A stretch of DNA of 64,000 nucleotides. Origin: Lachnospiraceae bacterium (GTDB lineage Bacteria; Bacillota; Clostridia; Lachnospirales; Lachnospiraceae). The DNA lies in NCBI GenBank assembly GCA_017624835.1, contig JAGAMG010000022.1, positions 62,001 through 126,000 of the forward strand, given 5' to 3'. A program made the position numbers and the translations under genes. Shown piece by piece: positions 51,432 through 60,549 of the stretch (positions within the stretch are counted from its first letter, which is position 1; every line of letters starts with the position of its first letter). A model generated the notes under the pieces. That model had not been told where the DNA came from, made no database searches, and saw only the letters and a list, made by a program, of their open reading frames with translations.

Positions 51432-53282
51432 TTGAAAAAGCGTTCGACCTTTTCCTCAAAACACCTATTATATGTCTGCGCTTCCCTACTTCTATTTGCA
51501 GCCATTACTTTATTCCTCTTCCAAAATAAAAAGGATGAAAAACAATTCTCCCATATCAGCTCACAGCTCTTTGTAGAAGAAATGAAAAGCAGCACATTAA
51601 ACATGCACTACACCATTGCTTCTCCTACGGACTTCGGAATTTATAACTATCAGGCAAAACTTCCCATTTATAAACCCAATGAGGAATTAACCGATCAGGC
51701 AGCTCTTGAAAATATTTTGTCTTCTCTACAGAACATTGATTCTACAAAGCTGTCTGCCTCCAACGCCTATACATATACTTTATTAGAGCGCTCCCTTACC
51801 AATTCCTTACATTTAAATCAATATAAATATTATAGCGAGCCCCTGTCTCCCTCCTCCGGCATGCAGTCCCAGCTTCCCATTTTGTTGGCGGAATACAGCT
51901 TTCGTGACAAAAGAGATATTGAGGATTATCTGGCTCTGCTGGATCAGACAGACGAATATTTCGCTTCCCTCTTATTGTACGAACAGGAGAAAGCTGCTGC
52001 CGGATTACTCATGCCCGCTTCTTCTCTGGAAAAGATTCAAAAACAATGTGACACGATTGTCACATTGGAAGAATTAGAAAAAAATACTCACTTTCTGCAA
52101 ACCACCTTTGCAGAAAGGCTGCAAAATCTGATTACCTCCCAGAAAATTACTGCCGAAGAAGCTCAAAACTACAATGCCCATAATGACCGCCTGCTAAAAA
52201 CCGTACTTTGCCCCGCCTATGAGGCCTTATCCGATGGTCTGTTTCTACTACAGGACAGTACCATTCCCTTAAGCGGTCTGGCCGCCAAGCCCCTGGGCAA
52301 AGAATATTATGAATATTTATTAATCTCAGAAACCGGTTCCTACCGCCCTGTTTCCGATGTAGAAAAACTTCTTACCACACAACTTGAGCAGGAATATCAG
52401 TCCATGCGCACTCTTTTACAAGAAACTCCAACCCTGATGGAGCAATTAAAAGAGGAACAATATAACAATTTACCCTATTTAGACGCCGCCACCATGCTAA
52501 CGGACTTACAACAGCGCATGCAGAGTGATTTTCCCAGTCTCACAAAAACAGGGCAAGCACAGCCCACAGTGATGGTGAAAAATGTTTCCAAAAATCTGGA
52601 GCAATATACTGCTCCGGCATTTTACCTGACACCACCCATCGACGATACTGACAACAATGTCATTTATATAAATCAGAAAAATTCTCCAAAAGGCCTGGAG
52701 CTGTACACTACTCTGGCACACGAAGGTTATCCCGGTCACCTTTATCAAACTGTTTACAGCAATCGCAGTTTCCTGGAAAATAAGGAAAACAAAGTCAGAC
52801 AGCTTTTGTGGTATGGTGGTTATTTAGAGGGCTGGGCTTTATATGTGGAATTTCTTTCCTACGATTATGCTTCCCGACTGCTTACAGAACAAAATCGTCC
52901 CATGGATGCCCTTTGTGTACAAATAGAAAAGCATAACCGCAGTTTGCAGCTATGCCTTTATTCCATCATTGATATTATGATTCATTATGAAAATGCCTCC
53001 TACAGTCAGGTGGCGAAACTATTGGAAAACTTCGGCGTAAACAATCCCAACTCCGTAGCCGCCATTTACACCTACATTGCAGAGGAACCCTGTAATTACC
53101 TGAAATATTATCTGGGATATCTGGAAATCCTGGAATTGCAAAAAGCCGCCAAAGCTCAATGGAGCGATTCCTATACGGACTATGCTTTCCACAGCTTTTA
53201 TCTGGATTGTGGTCCCTCGGATTTTACATCCCTTACTGAGCGTCTTGAGGCAACTTCCCAACAGTACGAAAGAATTGATTAA
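51432..53282 (+). CDS. DUF885-family metallopeptidase-like protein with N-terminal anchor
   Basis: A protein of about 616 residues. One N-terminal membrane segment (YVCASLLLFAAITLFLF) precedes a helical outer domain. The metal motif THEGYPGH-like HEGYPGH (about residues 430-436) and GGYLEGWALYVEF (about 462-474) are the DUF885 signature, giving a zincin-like site. It is predicted to be an extracytoplasmic peptidase. The frame opens at GTG 51420, but AAGGTGGG lies 7 nt before TTG 51432, which is preferred. Its 3' end overlaps the convergent MarR gene by 50 bp. Confidence 0.88.
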   Translation: MKKRSTFSSKHLLYVCASLLLFAAITLFLFQNKKDEKQFSHISSQLFVEEMKSSTLNMHYTIASPTDFGIYNYQAKLPIYKPNEELTDQAALENILSSLQNIDSTKLSASNAYTYTLLERSLTNSLHLNQYKYYSEPLSPSSGMQSQLPILLAEYSFRDKRDIEDYLALLDQTDEYFASLLLYEQEKAAAGLLMPASSLEKIQKQCDTIVTLEELEKNTHFLQTTFAERLQNLITSQKITAEEAQNYNAHNDRLLKTVLCPAYEALSDGLFLLQDSTIPLSGLAAKPLGKEYYEYLLISETGSYRPVSDVEKLLTTQLEQEYQSMRTLLQETPTLMEQLKEEQYNNLPYLDAATMLTDLQQRMQSDFPSLTKTGQAQPTVMVKNVSKNLEQYTAPAFYLTPPIDDTDNNVIYINQKNSPKGLELYTTLAHEGYPGHLYQTVYSNRSFLENKENKVRQLLWYGGYLEGWALYVEFLSYDYASRLLTEQNRPMDALCVQIEKHNRSLQLCLYSIIDIMIHYENASYSQVAKLLENFGVNNPNSVAAIYTYIAEEPCNYLKYYLGYLEILELQKAAKAQWSDSYTDYAFHSFYLDCGPSDFTSLTERLEATSQQYERID

Positions 53283-53691
53283 GATTACTAAGTGCCTTTT
53301 CCAAAATTACCTGCTCCTGCTCGTCCAGGTCTTTCACGATTGCATCTATCATTTGCTGATGAAAACGCCTGTGTTGGGCATGGGCGCTGCGCCCCTTCTC
53401 TGTCAGGGAGATTAATACCACTCTACGATCCTCTTCACTGCGGGTACGCTCTACATAGCCTTTTTTCACAAGGCTGTTCACGGATATGGTGAGCGTTCCC
53501 GTTGTAACTGACAACTGTTTTGCCACAGTAGTCATATTCTTAGCGTCATATATGTCAATTGCCTCTATGACATGCATGTCATTTACGGTCAACTCTTTAT
53601 ATTCACCTGTTTTTACAGCTCGTTCTTCAATTGTGTTGATTTCACGAAAGAGCTTTACCAGCACTTCGTTTAAGGTTGAAGTAATGTCCAC
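53233..53691 (-). CDS. fabT: FabT-like MarR-family regulator
   Basis: A 152-residue winged-helix repressor starting at GTG 53691 after GGAGG. Segments NDMHVIEAIDIYDAKNMT, LSVTTGTLTISVNSL, VKKGYVERTRSEEDRRVV and AQHRRFHQQMIDAIV closely resemble streptococcal FabT, which represses fatty-acid genes when bound to acyl-ACP. Unlike in streptococci it is not inside the fab operon but about 10 kb away. A TTTGA-N3-TCAAA dyad at the acpP promoter supports the call. Its ribosome site lies in the 3' end of the Mrr gene. Confidence 0.75.
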   Translation of the reverse strand: MDITSTLNEVLVKLFREINTIEERAVKTGEYKELTVNDMHVIEAIDIYDAKNMTTVAKQLSVTTGTLTISVNSLVKKGYVERTRSEEDRRVVLISLTEKGRSAHAQHRRFHQQMIDAIVKDLDEQEQVILEKALSNLNQFFRTVGKLPQDAQ

Positions 53692-53692
53692 T

Positions 53693-54145
53693 TTATTCCT
53701 CCAGCATACTCTCCAGGTACCCTCTGTCCCAAAGTAATATCTTTAGCTTTTTAGCGGCTTCCACAGCCGGTGTTGTAAAATATTGGTTAGTTAATACGGC
53801 ACCTACCATTCGGTCATAATAATCCCTTCCGGCGTAGGCCTCCTGTACCGCTTTGACTCCTACCGGTGCTGCATAGCACTTACATTGAATGGCATAGGTA
53901 ACCCCTTCCTTTTCTGCCAAAATATCAATGCCATAGTCTCCGCTTCCCTTGGTAACCTCCACCTCCTGAAAGCCTCTCCTGCGTAGCAAATCTGCACAGA
54001 AATACTCAAAGTCATGCCCTTCCATCAAATCGATATCATCAGGCTTTTTTCGTTTTGCCCGTATCAGGAACCAACACCCAATGCCGATTCCCGCAAATAC
54101 CAACAGCAATATTAAAATCATAAGTAATAATCTATAATTGTCCAT
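53693..54145 (-). CDS. Membrane-anchored Mrr-type restriction endonuclease-like protein
   Basis: A 150-residue protein with one N-terminal membrane helix (LLLMILILLLVFAGIGIGCWF) and a cytosolic PD-(D/E)XK domain of the Mrr type. The core is FEYFCADLLRRRGF, GSGDYGIDILAEKEG (catalytic Asp) and YAIQCKCYAAPVG (Gln-x-Lys). The membrane anchor is common in small Mrr_cat proteins of Firmicutes, whose role is unclear; defence or DNA processing is possible. It overlaps the control region of the downstream MarR gene, so the two are cotranscribed. Confidence 0.88.
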   Translation of the reverse strand: MDNYRLLLMILILLLVFAGIGIGCWFLIRAKRKKPDDIDLMEGHDFEYFCADLLRRRGFQEVEVTKGSGDYGIDILAEKEGVTYAIQCKCYAAPVGVKAVQEAYAGRDYYDRMVGAVLTNQYFTTPAVEAAKKLKILLWDRGYLESMLEE

Positions 54146-54198
54146 AAAACTATTTTACCATATTTCCAGCCATTTTTGCCACCAAAAGGACTTTTTAT

Positions 54199-54227
54199 TT
54201 GACAAAAATCCTTTGCAGAACTATAGT
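54199..54227 (+). promoter_or_regulatory. Promoter of the AEC transporter gene
   Basis: A perfect TTGACA (54199-54204), a 17-bp spacer and TATAGT (54222-54227), about 45 bp before the start codon. Confidence 0.75.
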
Positions 54228-54272
54228 TGACGTGGGGCAATCCCTCATTTGTAAATTTATGCAGGAGTTATT

Positions 54273-55220
54273 ATGGAACAATTATTTTTTAGTTTAAATG
54301 CAACCATTCCTGTTTTTTTGGTAATGGTTATCGGTTATCTTTTAAAACAGCTTCACATCATTGATGAACCCTTTGTGAAAACCTTAAATTCCTTTAATTA
54401 TAAGGTCACACTGCCTGTCCTATTGTTTAAGGACATTTCCGGCTCGGACTTTTACAGCGTATGGGACACCAAATACGTGCTCTATTGTTTTCTTGTTACC
54501 CTTTTGTGTATCACCGGCATCTGGGTATTTGCCGGACTCTTTTACAAAAAGAAAGAGAGCTTGGGGGAACTGATTCAAGCTTCCTACCGAAGCAGTGCCG
54601 CTGTACTTGGCATTGCCTTTATTCAAAATATCTATGGAAATTCCGGCATGGCACCCCTTATGATTATTGGTACCGTTCCCTTGTACAATATTGCAGCAGT
54701 ACTAATCCTGTCCTTTACAGGACCAAACGCCAAAGGTTTGGACAAGGCTTCCCTAAAGGCTTCTGTAAAGGGAATTATTACCAATCCCATTATTATCGGT
54801 ATCCTGCTGGGAATGGTAGCATCTCTCTGTAGAATATCCTTCCCCGTTATTATTACCAAAACCATAAATAATATATCCGTTCTTGCCAGCCCCCTGGCAT
54901 TAATCGGTCTGGGAGCAGGCTTCGAAGGACGTAAGGCACTGAAACAATTACTACCTACCGGAATTGCTTCCTTTATTAAACTGATTGCTTTGCCCGCACT
55001 CTTTTTGCCATTGGCAATCTACCTGGGATTTACTCAGGAAAAGCTGGTAGCCATTCTGGTTATGCTGGGCTCTCCCACCACCACCAGTTGCTATATTATG
55101 GCAAAAAATATGGGTCATGAAGGTACTCTTACCTCCAGTGTAGTGGTAGCTACCACCTTCTTAAGCTCTGTTACCCTGACTGCCTATCTTTTTATGCTAC
55201 GCAGTTTGGGCGTTATCTAA
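54273..55220 (+). CDS. AEC-family transporter (auxin-efflux-carrier type)
   Basis: A 315-residue membrane protein with about ten helices in two halves. It starts LNATIPVFLVMVIGYLLKQ and has FNYKVTLPVLLFKDIS, ASYRSSAAVLGIAFIQNIYG, the crossover region MIIGTVPLYN and the late MLGSPTTTSCYIMAKNMG. AEC proteins carry organic acids such as malate. The substrate here is unknown. It has a strong promoter of its own and converges with spmB. Confidence 0.92.
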   Translation: MEQLFFSLNATIPVFLVMVIGYLLKQLHIIDEPFVKTLNSFNYKVTLPVLLFKDISGSDFYSVWDTKYVLYCFLVTLLCITGIWVFAGLFYKKKESLGELIQASYRSSAAVLGIAFIQNIYGNSGMAPLMIIGTVPLYNIAAVLILSFTGPNAKGLDKASLKASVKGIITNPIIIGILLGMVASLCRISFPVIITKTINNISVLASPLALIGLGAGFEGRKALKQLLPTGIASFIKLIALPALFLPLAIYLGFTQEKLVAILVMLGSPTTTSCYIMAKNMGHEGTLTSSVVVATTFLSSVTLTAYLFMLRSLGVI

Positions 55221-55252
55221 CCTTGCCTTCGGATACAAAGCAATACATTTAT

Positions 55253-55783
55253 CTATTTCACGATATTAGCTGCCAACAGAATACTCATCACCGTTCCTAC
55301 CAAAGTGGACAGAAGTGCCCCTGTCAGGGTATATCGTGTTTTGGTTACTTTTGCTGCCAAAAAATAAACACTCATGGTATAAAAAATTGTTTCCGTACAA
55401 CTCATCAATAGAGAGGTAATCATTCCCACATAGGAATCCGGTCCCATATTCTTAAAGATATCCAACACCAATCCCGTTGCCGCTGAGGAGGAAAACATTT
55501 TCACAATCAACAGCGGTATAATCTGGGAGGGCACCCTAAGTACATTGGTTAGTGGCTGCAGCAATGTGCCCAAAAGTTCAAAAAAACCGGAAGCCCGCAG
55601 TACACCTACTGCCATCATCAAGCCTATCAAGGTTGGTAAAATATCCACAACCACACGCAGACCATCCTTGGCTCCCTTCAGAAAGGTTTCATAAACCTTT
55701 ACTCCCGACACCATTCCATAACCAACCACATAAAATATTAAAATCGGAATAATAATATCTGACAGATGTGTCAGTGCTTCCAT
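55253..55783 (-). CDS. spmB: Spore maturation protein B
   Basis: A 176-residue membrane protein with the nucleoside-transporter/FeoB gate-like fold. It shows SDIIIPILIFYVVGYGMVSG, DILPTLIGLMMAVGVLRASG and the conserved SSAATGLVLDIFKNMGPDSYVG. In Bacillus SpmA and SpmB are needed for core dehydration of spores. It starts 2 nt after the spmA stop, so the two are coupled. Its presence indicates a spore-forming lineage. Confidence 0.94.
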   Translation of the reverse strand: MEALTHLSDIIIPILIFYVVGYGMVSGVKVYETFLKGAKDGLRVVVDILPTLIGLMMAVGVLRASGFFELLGTLLQPLTNVLRVPSQIIPLLIVKMFSSSAATGLVLDIFKNMGPDSYVGMITSLLMSCTETIFYTMSVYFLAAKVTKTRYTLTGALLSTLVGTVMSILLAANIVK

Positions 55784-55785
55784 AA

Positions 55786-56376
55786 TTATCTATGCCCCCC
55801 GTCCTTTATCTTGCAATACACAATTGCAGCTATGGTGCTACACAGGGTTGCAAAAATAGCCGGGGCTATAATCCCTGCCGGATTGGCACTGCCATACTGA
55901 CTCCGATATGCAATCATATTCACCGGAATCAACTGCAGGGACGAAATATTCAATATTAAAAAGGTACACATCTCATTGCTGGCTATCTGACCGGGCTTTC
56001 CCCGTTCTTTCTCCAGCTCTGCTAAGGCTTCCATAGCTTTCAGACCCGCCGGGGTACATGCCCAGCCTAAGCCCAATACATTGGCAATAATATTGGTAGC
56101 AATATACTCCCTCGCCTTGTGTCCCTTGGGAATCCGGGGAAACATAAAATTCAAAAAAGGGGTAATTGCCTTTGTCAGTTTTTCAATCAGCCCTGCTTCC
56201 TTAGCAATCTCCATCAACCCCATCCACAATGCCATTACACCTGCCATGGTTATGCACAGCGAAATAGCTTCCCCTGCACTATCTAAAGCTCCGTTTGTGA
56301 CCTCACTCATCCGCCCCGTACAGGCAGCATATATCACACCCAGTAAAATCATAAATGCCCAGATAAAATTTAGCAT
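55786..56376 (-). CDS. spmA: Spore maturation protein A
   Basis: A 196-residue membrane partner of SpmB. It begins LNFIWAFMILLGVIYAACTG and has NGALDSAGEAISLCITMAGVM, YIATNIIANVLGLGWACTPAG and the late LILNISSLQLIPVNMIAYRS. These Gly/Asn-rich half-helices are typical. It lies just downstream of the fab cluster terminator region, so it probably has a separate start in the 56377-56470 gap, though no clear sigma-G or sigma-E box was identified by eye. Confidence 0.94.
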   Translation of the reverse strand: MLNFIWAFMILLGVIYAACTGRMSEVTNGALDSAGEAISLCITMAGVMALWMGLMEIAKEAGLIEKLTKAITPFLNFMFPRIPKGHKAREYIATNIIANVLGLGWACTPAGLKAMEALAELEKERGKPGQIASNEMCTFLILNISSLQLIPVNMIAYRSQYGSANPAGIIAPAIFATLCSTIAAIVYCKIKDGGHR

Positions 56377-56470
56377 TCTTGTTACTCCTACAGTTTTTTG
56401 CCATAGTCTTTACTAACACTTTATGCGGGCTTTGCCTTTTACTTGCAAGCTTTTTATACAGAATCTGAAT

Positions 56471-56510
56471 TGGCAGCAATCAGAGCAAACTCAATGCCTA
56501 ATTGCTGCCA
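56471..56510 (-). terminator. Hairpin after fabH
   Basis: TGGCAGCAAT (56471-56480) pairs with ATTGCTGCCA (56501-56510), a 10-bp stem following the fabH stop. The tail on the minus strand is only moderately T-rich, so strength is uncertain. Confidence 0.5.
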
Positions 56511-56534
56511 GATTATTCTTGTCACATTTTTCTT

Positions 56535-57497
56535 TTACCATTCTAAAAGTACAGTTCCCCAGGTAAGACCGGCACCAAAGCCGGAAAGTACAATCTTTCC
56601 CCCCTTCTTCAGCATACCCTTCTGGTTCATTTCATCCAATAACACAGGTACGCTTGCCGCAGAAAGATTTCCACAATGGTCTAAACTAATGGGGAATTTA
56701 TCCTCAGAAACCTTCAAACGTTTTGCCACAGACTGTAAAATACGGATATTTGCCTGATGTAATGCAAAGTAAGAAATTTCATCAATGGATACATTTGCTT
56801 TTTCCAATACTCGCTGAACGGATGCAGGCACGGTACTTACCGCAAATTTATAAACCTCCTGACCATCCATATGCACATAATCCAAGGAGGTATCAGTGGA
56901 AACCAAAGGATTGTTATTTCCTCTGCTCTTTCCCAACAACACATGAGCTTTGGAACCATCACAGCCCTGCTCAAAAGCAAGTAACCCACTCTCGTCAGCT
57001 CTTACAACGGCTGCACCTGCACCATCTCCAAAAAGCACGCAGGTACTTCTGTCATTCCAATCCATAATTTTGGATAGGGTTTCTGCTCCTAAAATCAAAG
57101 CAGTTTTGTAGATGCCCGCCTGAAAATAGGCATGAGCTGTATTCAATGCAAAGATAAATCCTGCACAGGCTGCATTCATATCAAAAGCAACCGCCTTAGC
57201 AGCTCCAATAGCCGCCTGAACCTCACAGGCAGTAGAAGGTGTCATATTATCTCCTGATACGGTTCCTACAATAATCAAATCTATTTCTTCCCCACTGATT
57301 CCTGCATTTTCCAGAGCACGCTTTGCAGCCTCTATACACATGCTGGTAGTGGTTTCCTCTGTTACCAGATGGCGCTCACAGATACCGGTTCTGGTACGAA
57401 TCCATTCGTCAGAGGTATCCATGATTTTTGCCAAATCGTCATTTGTTACCACTGCCTTAGGCAGGTAACTTCCCGTTCCAATAATTCTGGTGGTCAT
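56535..57497 (-). CDS. fabH: Beta-ketoacyl-ACP synthase III
   Basis: Starts fatty-acid chains by condensing acyl-CoA with malonyl-ACP. The 320-residue thiolase-fold enzyme has catalytic Cys111 in FDMNAACAGF, His in YFALHQANIRI (about 245) and Asn in DHCGNLSAAS (about 276). It ends GAGLTWGTVLLEW, as usual. It is the last gene of the fab cluster, whereas in related clusters it is often first. AAAGGA precedes the ATG. Confidence 0.96.
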   Translation of the reverse strand: MTTRIIGTGSYLPKAVVTNDDLAKIMDTSDEWIRTRTGICERHLVTEETTTSMCIEAAKRALENAGISGEEIDLIIVGTVSGDNMTPSTACEVQAAIGAAKAVAFDMNAACAGFIFALNTAHAYFQAGIYKTALILGAETLSKIMDWNDRSTCVLFGDGAGAAVVRADESGLLAFEQGCDGSKAHVLLGKSRGNNNPLVSTDTSLDYVHMDGQEVYKFAVSTVPASVQRVLEKANVSIDEISYFALHQANIRILQSVAKRLKVSEDKFPISLDHCGNLSAASVPVLLDEMNQKGMLKKGGKIVLSGFGAGLTWGTVLLEW

Positions 57498-57568
57498 AAT
57501 ATCTATTTCCTTTATCTATATTATCTGTTATCGCTCTATTCTGTCATTTAACTTGCCTAATACAATCT

Positions 57569-58669
57569 TTATGCGCCGGCAATCTCTGCCATAATGTCAC
57601 TGACATGCTCCAGCTTAGTAGCTCTCCATGCGTTAGTTCCGCAGAATAATAAAGCATTGTCCACATCACCCTTTACCGCAGCCACCAAAGCCTCCGTAAT
57701 ACAATAAGGAGTCTCCATAGGCTTACAGGTGCTGACACATAAATGACATCTGCCATGAGGAATCTGTCCCTCTTTGGCGCGCTTTAAAAATGCATTATTG
57801 AGTGCACGTCCCGGCATTCCTACCGGACTTTTTACTAAAGTAATATCCTCTTCTTTTGCATTGATATAAGTCTGCTTATAGGCATCGGAAGCATCACATT
57901 CATAGGTGGTTACAAAGCGAGTCGCCATCTGTACACCATCCACTCCAAGCTCCATGGTTTCTTCCACATCTTTTCTGTCGTAGATGCCACCTGCCGCTAC
58001 CACCGGGATATGCACCCCTTTTGCGGAAGCACATTCCTTTACATAAGCAACAATTTTCTTAATTTCCTCGGCAAAATTCAGTTCATCCATATTGGCAAGC
58101 TGGTCATAGGAAAAACCAAGATGTCCTCCCGCCTTAGGACCTTCAATTACTACCAAATCCGGTAAACGGTCATATTTTTTCTGCCAATAGCGCAGAATAA
58201 CCTGTGCAGATTTCAAGCTGGAAACAATGGGTGCAATCAAAGTACTGCTTCCCTTTACCAGCTCCGGCAGACTCATGGGAAGTCCTGCACCGGAAATAAT
58301 TAAATCGATACCGGCTTTTACCGCAGCCTTTACATAATCCTCATACTGTCTGGTAGCAACCATAATATTCACACCAATAATTCCCTTGCCACCAATCCCT
58401 TTTTTCGCACGGATATCTGCGTCATTTTCTCTTGCCTTTTGTATTTCAGTCTCAATCGCCTTCAGGTTAGTCCCAATGGGGTCTGCATCAAAGGTAGTTT
58501 CACGATATCCAATCTGTGCAGTGGATATAATTCCAACACCGCCCTCCGCAGCTACTGCTCCGGCAAGCTTGGACAGACTTACACCTACACCCATTCCCCC
58601 CTGAATCACAGGGATTTTAGCAATTAGGTTTCCTATTTTTAATGGTTGCAATTCTTTTCTTATATTCAA
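57569..58669 (-). CDS. FabK-like/nitronate monooxygenase-type FMN protein
   Basis: A TIM-barrel flavoprotein of about 366 residues: PVIQGGMGVGVSLSKLAG, VSLKSAQVILRYWQKK, VIEGPKAGGHLGFS (active His) and VAAGGIYDRKDVEETMELG. A C-terminal Cys segment (GRCHLCVSTCKPMETPYC) is extra compared with true FabK. It may be a second enoyl reductase or a nitronate oxidase. The frame opens at 58702, inside fabZ, but GAGGG lies 7 nt before TTG 58669, which is preferred. It sits between fabZ and fabH, where acc genes lie in related clusters. Confidence 0.85.
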   Translation of the reverse strand: MNIRKELQPLKIGNLIAKIPVIQGGMGVGVSLSKLAGAVAAEGGVGIISTAQIGYRETTFDADPIGTNLKAIETEIQKARENDADIRAKKGIGGKGIIGVNIMVATRQYEDYVKAAVKAGIDLIISGAGLPMSLPELVKGSSTLIAPIVSSLKSAQVILRYWQKKYDRLPDLVVIEGPKAGGHLGFSYDQLANMDELNFAEEIKKIVAYVKECASAKGVHIPVVAAGGIYDRKDVEETMELGVDGVQMATRFVTTYECDASDAYKQTYINAKEEDITLVKSPVGMPGRALNNAFLKRAKEGQIPHGRCHLCVSTCKPMETPYCITEALVAAVKGDVDNALLFCGTNAWRATKLEHVSDIMAEIAGA

Positions 58670-58685
58670 TGCTATGCCCTCGTTA

Positions 58686-59117
58686 TTACTTTCCAATTGC
58701 AAAGGTCAATTCAGCCTGCACTACCAGCTTATCGTCTACATAAGCCTTTGCCGCACCAATACCGATAGGGCCCTTGATTTTAATGATTTCAGTTTCCAGA
58801 CGGAGCACATCTCCGGGCACTACCTTATTTTTAAATTTTGCAGAGTTAATTGCTGCAAAATATGCAGTTCTTCCCTTAAATTCCGGCTGGCTAAGGATTG
58901 CCACCGCACCAACCTGTGCCAAAGCTTCAATCTGCAACACACCGGGCATTACAGGCTCCCCGGGAAAATGTCCTGCAAAATAAGGTTCATTATAAGAAAC
59001 ACATTTTTTTCCCACAGCACGCACACCGGGCTCTAATTCCTCGATAGTATCTATCAGCAGAAATGGCTGCCTGTGAGGAATAATTTCCATAATTTCCTGA
59101 GTAGTCAATAATGACAT
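58686..59117 (-). CDS. fabZ: 3-hydroxyacyl-ACP dehydratase
   Basis: Removes water from beta-hydroxyacyl-ACP. The 143-residue hot-dog-fold protein has [12 protein letters not shown], the catalytic [20 protein letters not shown] (His and Glu) and [10 protein letters not shown]. The length is normal. It follows fabF by 38 bp on the same strand, with GAAGGA before the ATG. No FabN or FabM isomerase is seen here, so unsaturated fatty acids must be made another way or by enzymes outside the window. Confidence 0.96.
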   Translation of the reverse strand: MSLLTTQEIMEIIPHRQPFLLIDTIEELEPGVRAVGKKCVSYNEPYFAGHFPGEPVMPGVLQIEALAQVGAVAILSQPEFKGRTAYFAAINSAKFKNKVVPGDVLRLETEIIKIKGPIGIGAAKAYVDDKLVVQAELTFAIGK

Positions 59118-59155
59118 AATATTTCCTTCTTTCTAAGATTTAAATGTATTTGTAA

Positions 59156-60391
59156 CTATTCAGAATACTTCTTTATCAAAATACTTGCATTATGTCCGCC
59201 AAAGCCAAGGGAATTGGACAGTGCGTAAGTAAAGTCACCGTTAACCGCTTCCTTACAGTAATCCAAATCGATTTCTTCATCAGGAGTCCGGTAACCAACT
59301 GTAGGATGAATGTAACCCTCCTGCAGTTCCTTTACACAGGTGATAAACTCTACCGCACCAGCAGCGCCAAGAAGATGTCCAATCATGGACTTGGTGGAGT
59401 TAATCTTAATATTCTTCGCATGCTCACCGAAGCAAAGCTTGATTGCTCTGGTCTCGAACAAATCATTGTGATGGGTACTTGTTCCGTGGGCATTGATATA
59501 AGTAATTTCTTCCTTGGAAATACCTGCATCTGCAACTGCGTATTCCATAGCCTTTGCAGCACCGCCGCCATCCTCTGCAGGGGAGGTAATATGGTAGGCA
59601 TCACTGGTACATCCGTAACCAACAACCTCACCATAAATCTTTGCGCCACGATTTAAAGCGTGCTCTAACTCTTCCAAAATAACAATACCGGCACCCTCGC
59701 CCATTACAAAACCGCTTCTGTCCTTATCAAAAGGAATGGAGCATCTGGTAGGGTCTTCGTTGGTGGATAATGCTGTCAAAGCGGTAAAACCGGAAATACC
59801 GATGGGGGTAACACTACTTTCAGTACCGCCTGCTACCATTACCTCAGCCTCACCATACTGAATCGCACGGAAAGCCTCACCGATGGAGTTGGTTCCTGTT
59901 GCACATGCGGTTACTACGTTAATGCTCTTACCCTTTAAACCAAACTGAATGGATACATTACCTGCTGCCATATTACAAATCATCAAGGGTACCATCAGGG
60001 GGTTAATTCTGGAAGGACCCTTTTCTAACAGCTTCTTGTGCTCTCTTTCAATGGTCTGCAGGGAACCGATACCGGAGCCCACGGACACACCTACACGATA
60101 GGGGTCTTCCTTTTCCATATCAATTGCAGCATCCTCCAAAGCTTCCTTTGCAGCCGCTACTGCATACTGGCAGAACAGCTCCATACGCTTTGCAGCCTTA
60201 GGATCCATGTAATTCTTACCCTCAAAATCCTTTACCTCTGCTGCCAGCTTACACTTGTACTCGCTTGCATCAAATTTGGTAATGGGACCGAAACCAATCT
60301 TGCCAGCCTTGATTCCTTCCCAAAAATTTTCAACACCTAAACCGATGGGGGTGATTGCACCCAGACCGGTGATTACTACTCGTCTGCTCAT
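59156..60391 (-). CDS. fabF: Beta-ketoacyl-ACP synthase II
   Basis: Elongates acyl-ACP with malonyl-ACP. The 411-residue enzyme has ITGLGAITPIGLGVENFW, catalytic Cys in VVTACATGTNS (about 163), His in YINAHGTSTHHND (about 303) and His in KSMIGHLLGAAGAVE (about 339), then LSNSLGFGGHNASIL. The length is normal. It follows a 158-bp structured gap after fabG. AAAGGG precedes ATG 60391. Confidence 0.97.
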   Translation of the reverse strand: MSRRVVITGLGAITPIGLGVENFWEGIKAGKIGFGPITKFDASEYKCKLAAEVKDFEGKNYMDPKAAKRMELFCQYAVAAAKEALEDAAIDMEKEDPYRVGVSVGSGIGSLQTIEREHKKLLEKGPSRINPLMVPLMICNMAAGNVSIQFGLKGKSINVVTACATGTNSIGEAFRAIQYGEAEVMVAGGTESSVTPIGISGFTALTALSTNEDPTRCSIPFDKDRSGFVMGEGAGIVILEELEHALNRGAKIYGEVVGYGCTSDAYHITSPAEDGGGAAKAMEYAVADAGISKEEITYINAHGTSTHHNDLFETRAIKLCFGEHAKNIKINSTKSMIGHLLGAAGAVEFITCVKELQEGYIHPTVGYRTPDEEIDLDYCKEAVNGDFTYALSNSLGFGGHNASILIKKYSE

Positions 60392-60416
60392 AATTTATAA
60401 TCCCTTTCTAAATATA

Positions 60417-60548
60417 TTGCCATGCACATTCGGAATCCGCTTCGCTTCTTCCTCATGTCGGGCGTCCGCCCTATAGAAATGATTACACATAAGTCTCTTT
60501 GTGAGCAAGCTCCCACGAGCCTCCTGCGCAATCATTTCTGCATGGCAA
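60417..60548. other. 132-bp multi-stem element between fabG and fabF
   Basis: An outer perfect 10-bp stem joins 60417-60426 and 60539-60548. A nested 10-bp stem joins 60475-60484 and 60530-60539. Inside lie GGGC-N4-GCCC (60460-60471) and GTGAGC...GCTCCCAC (60501-60516). This is dense pairing for a gap within an operon. It may be a small non-autonomous repeat element, an RNA processing site or an internal regulatory RNA. I know no family that matches. Confidence 0.55.
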
Positions 60549-60549
60549 A

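Noticed and set aside
57569..58669. Frameshifted duplicate of fabK
   Set aside because: The protein is full length, diverged from FabK and has its own C-terminal extension, so it is a separate gene and not a broken copy.
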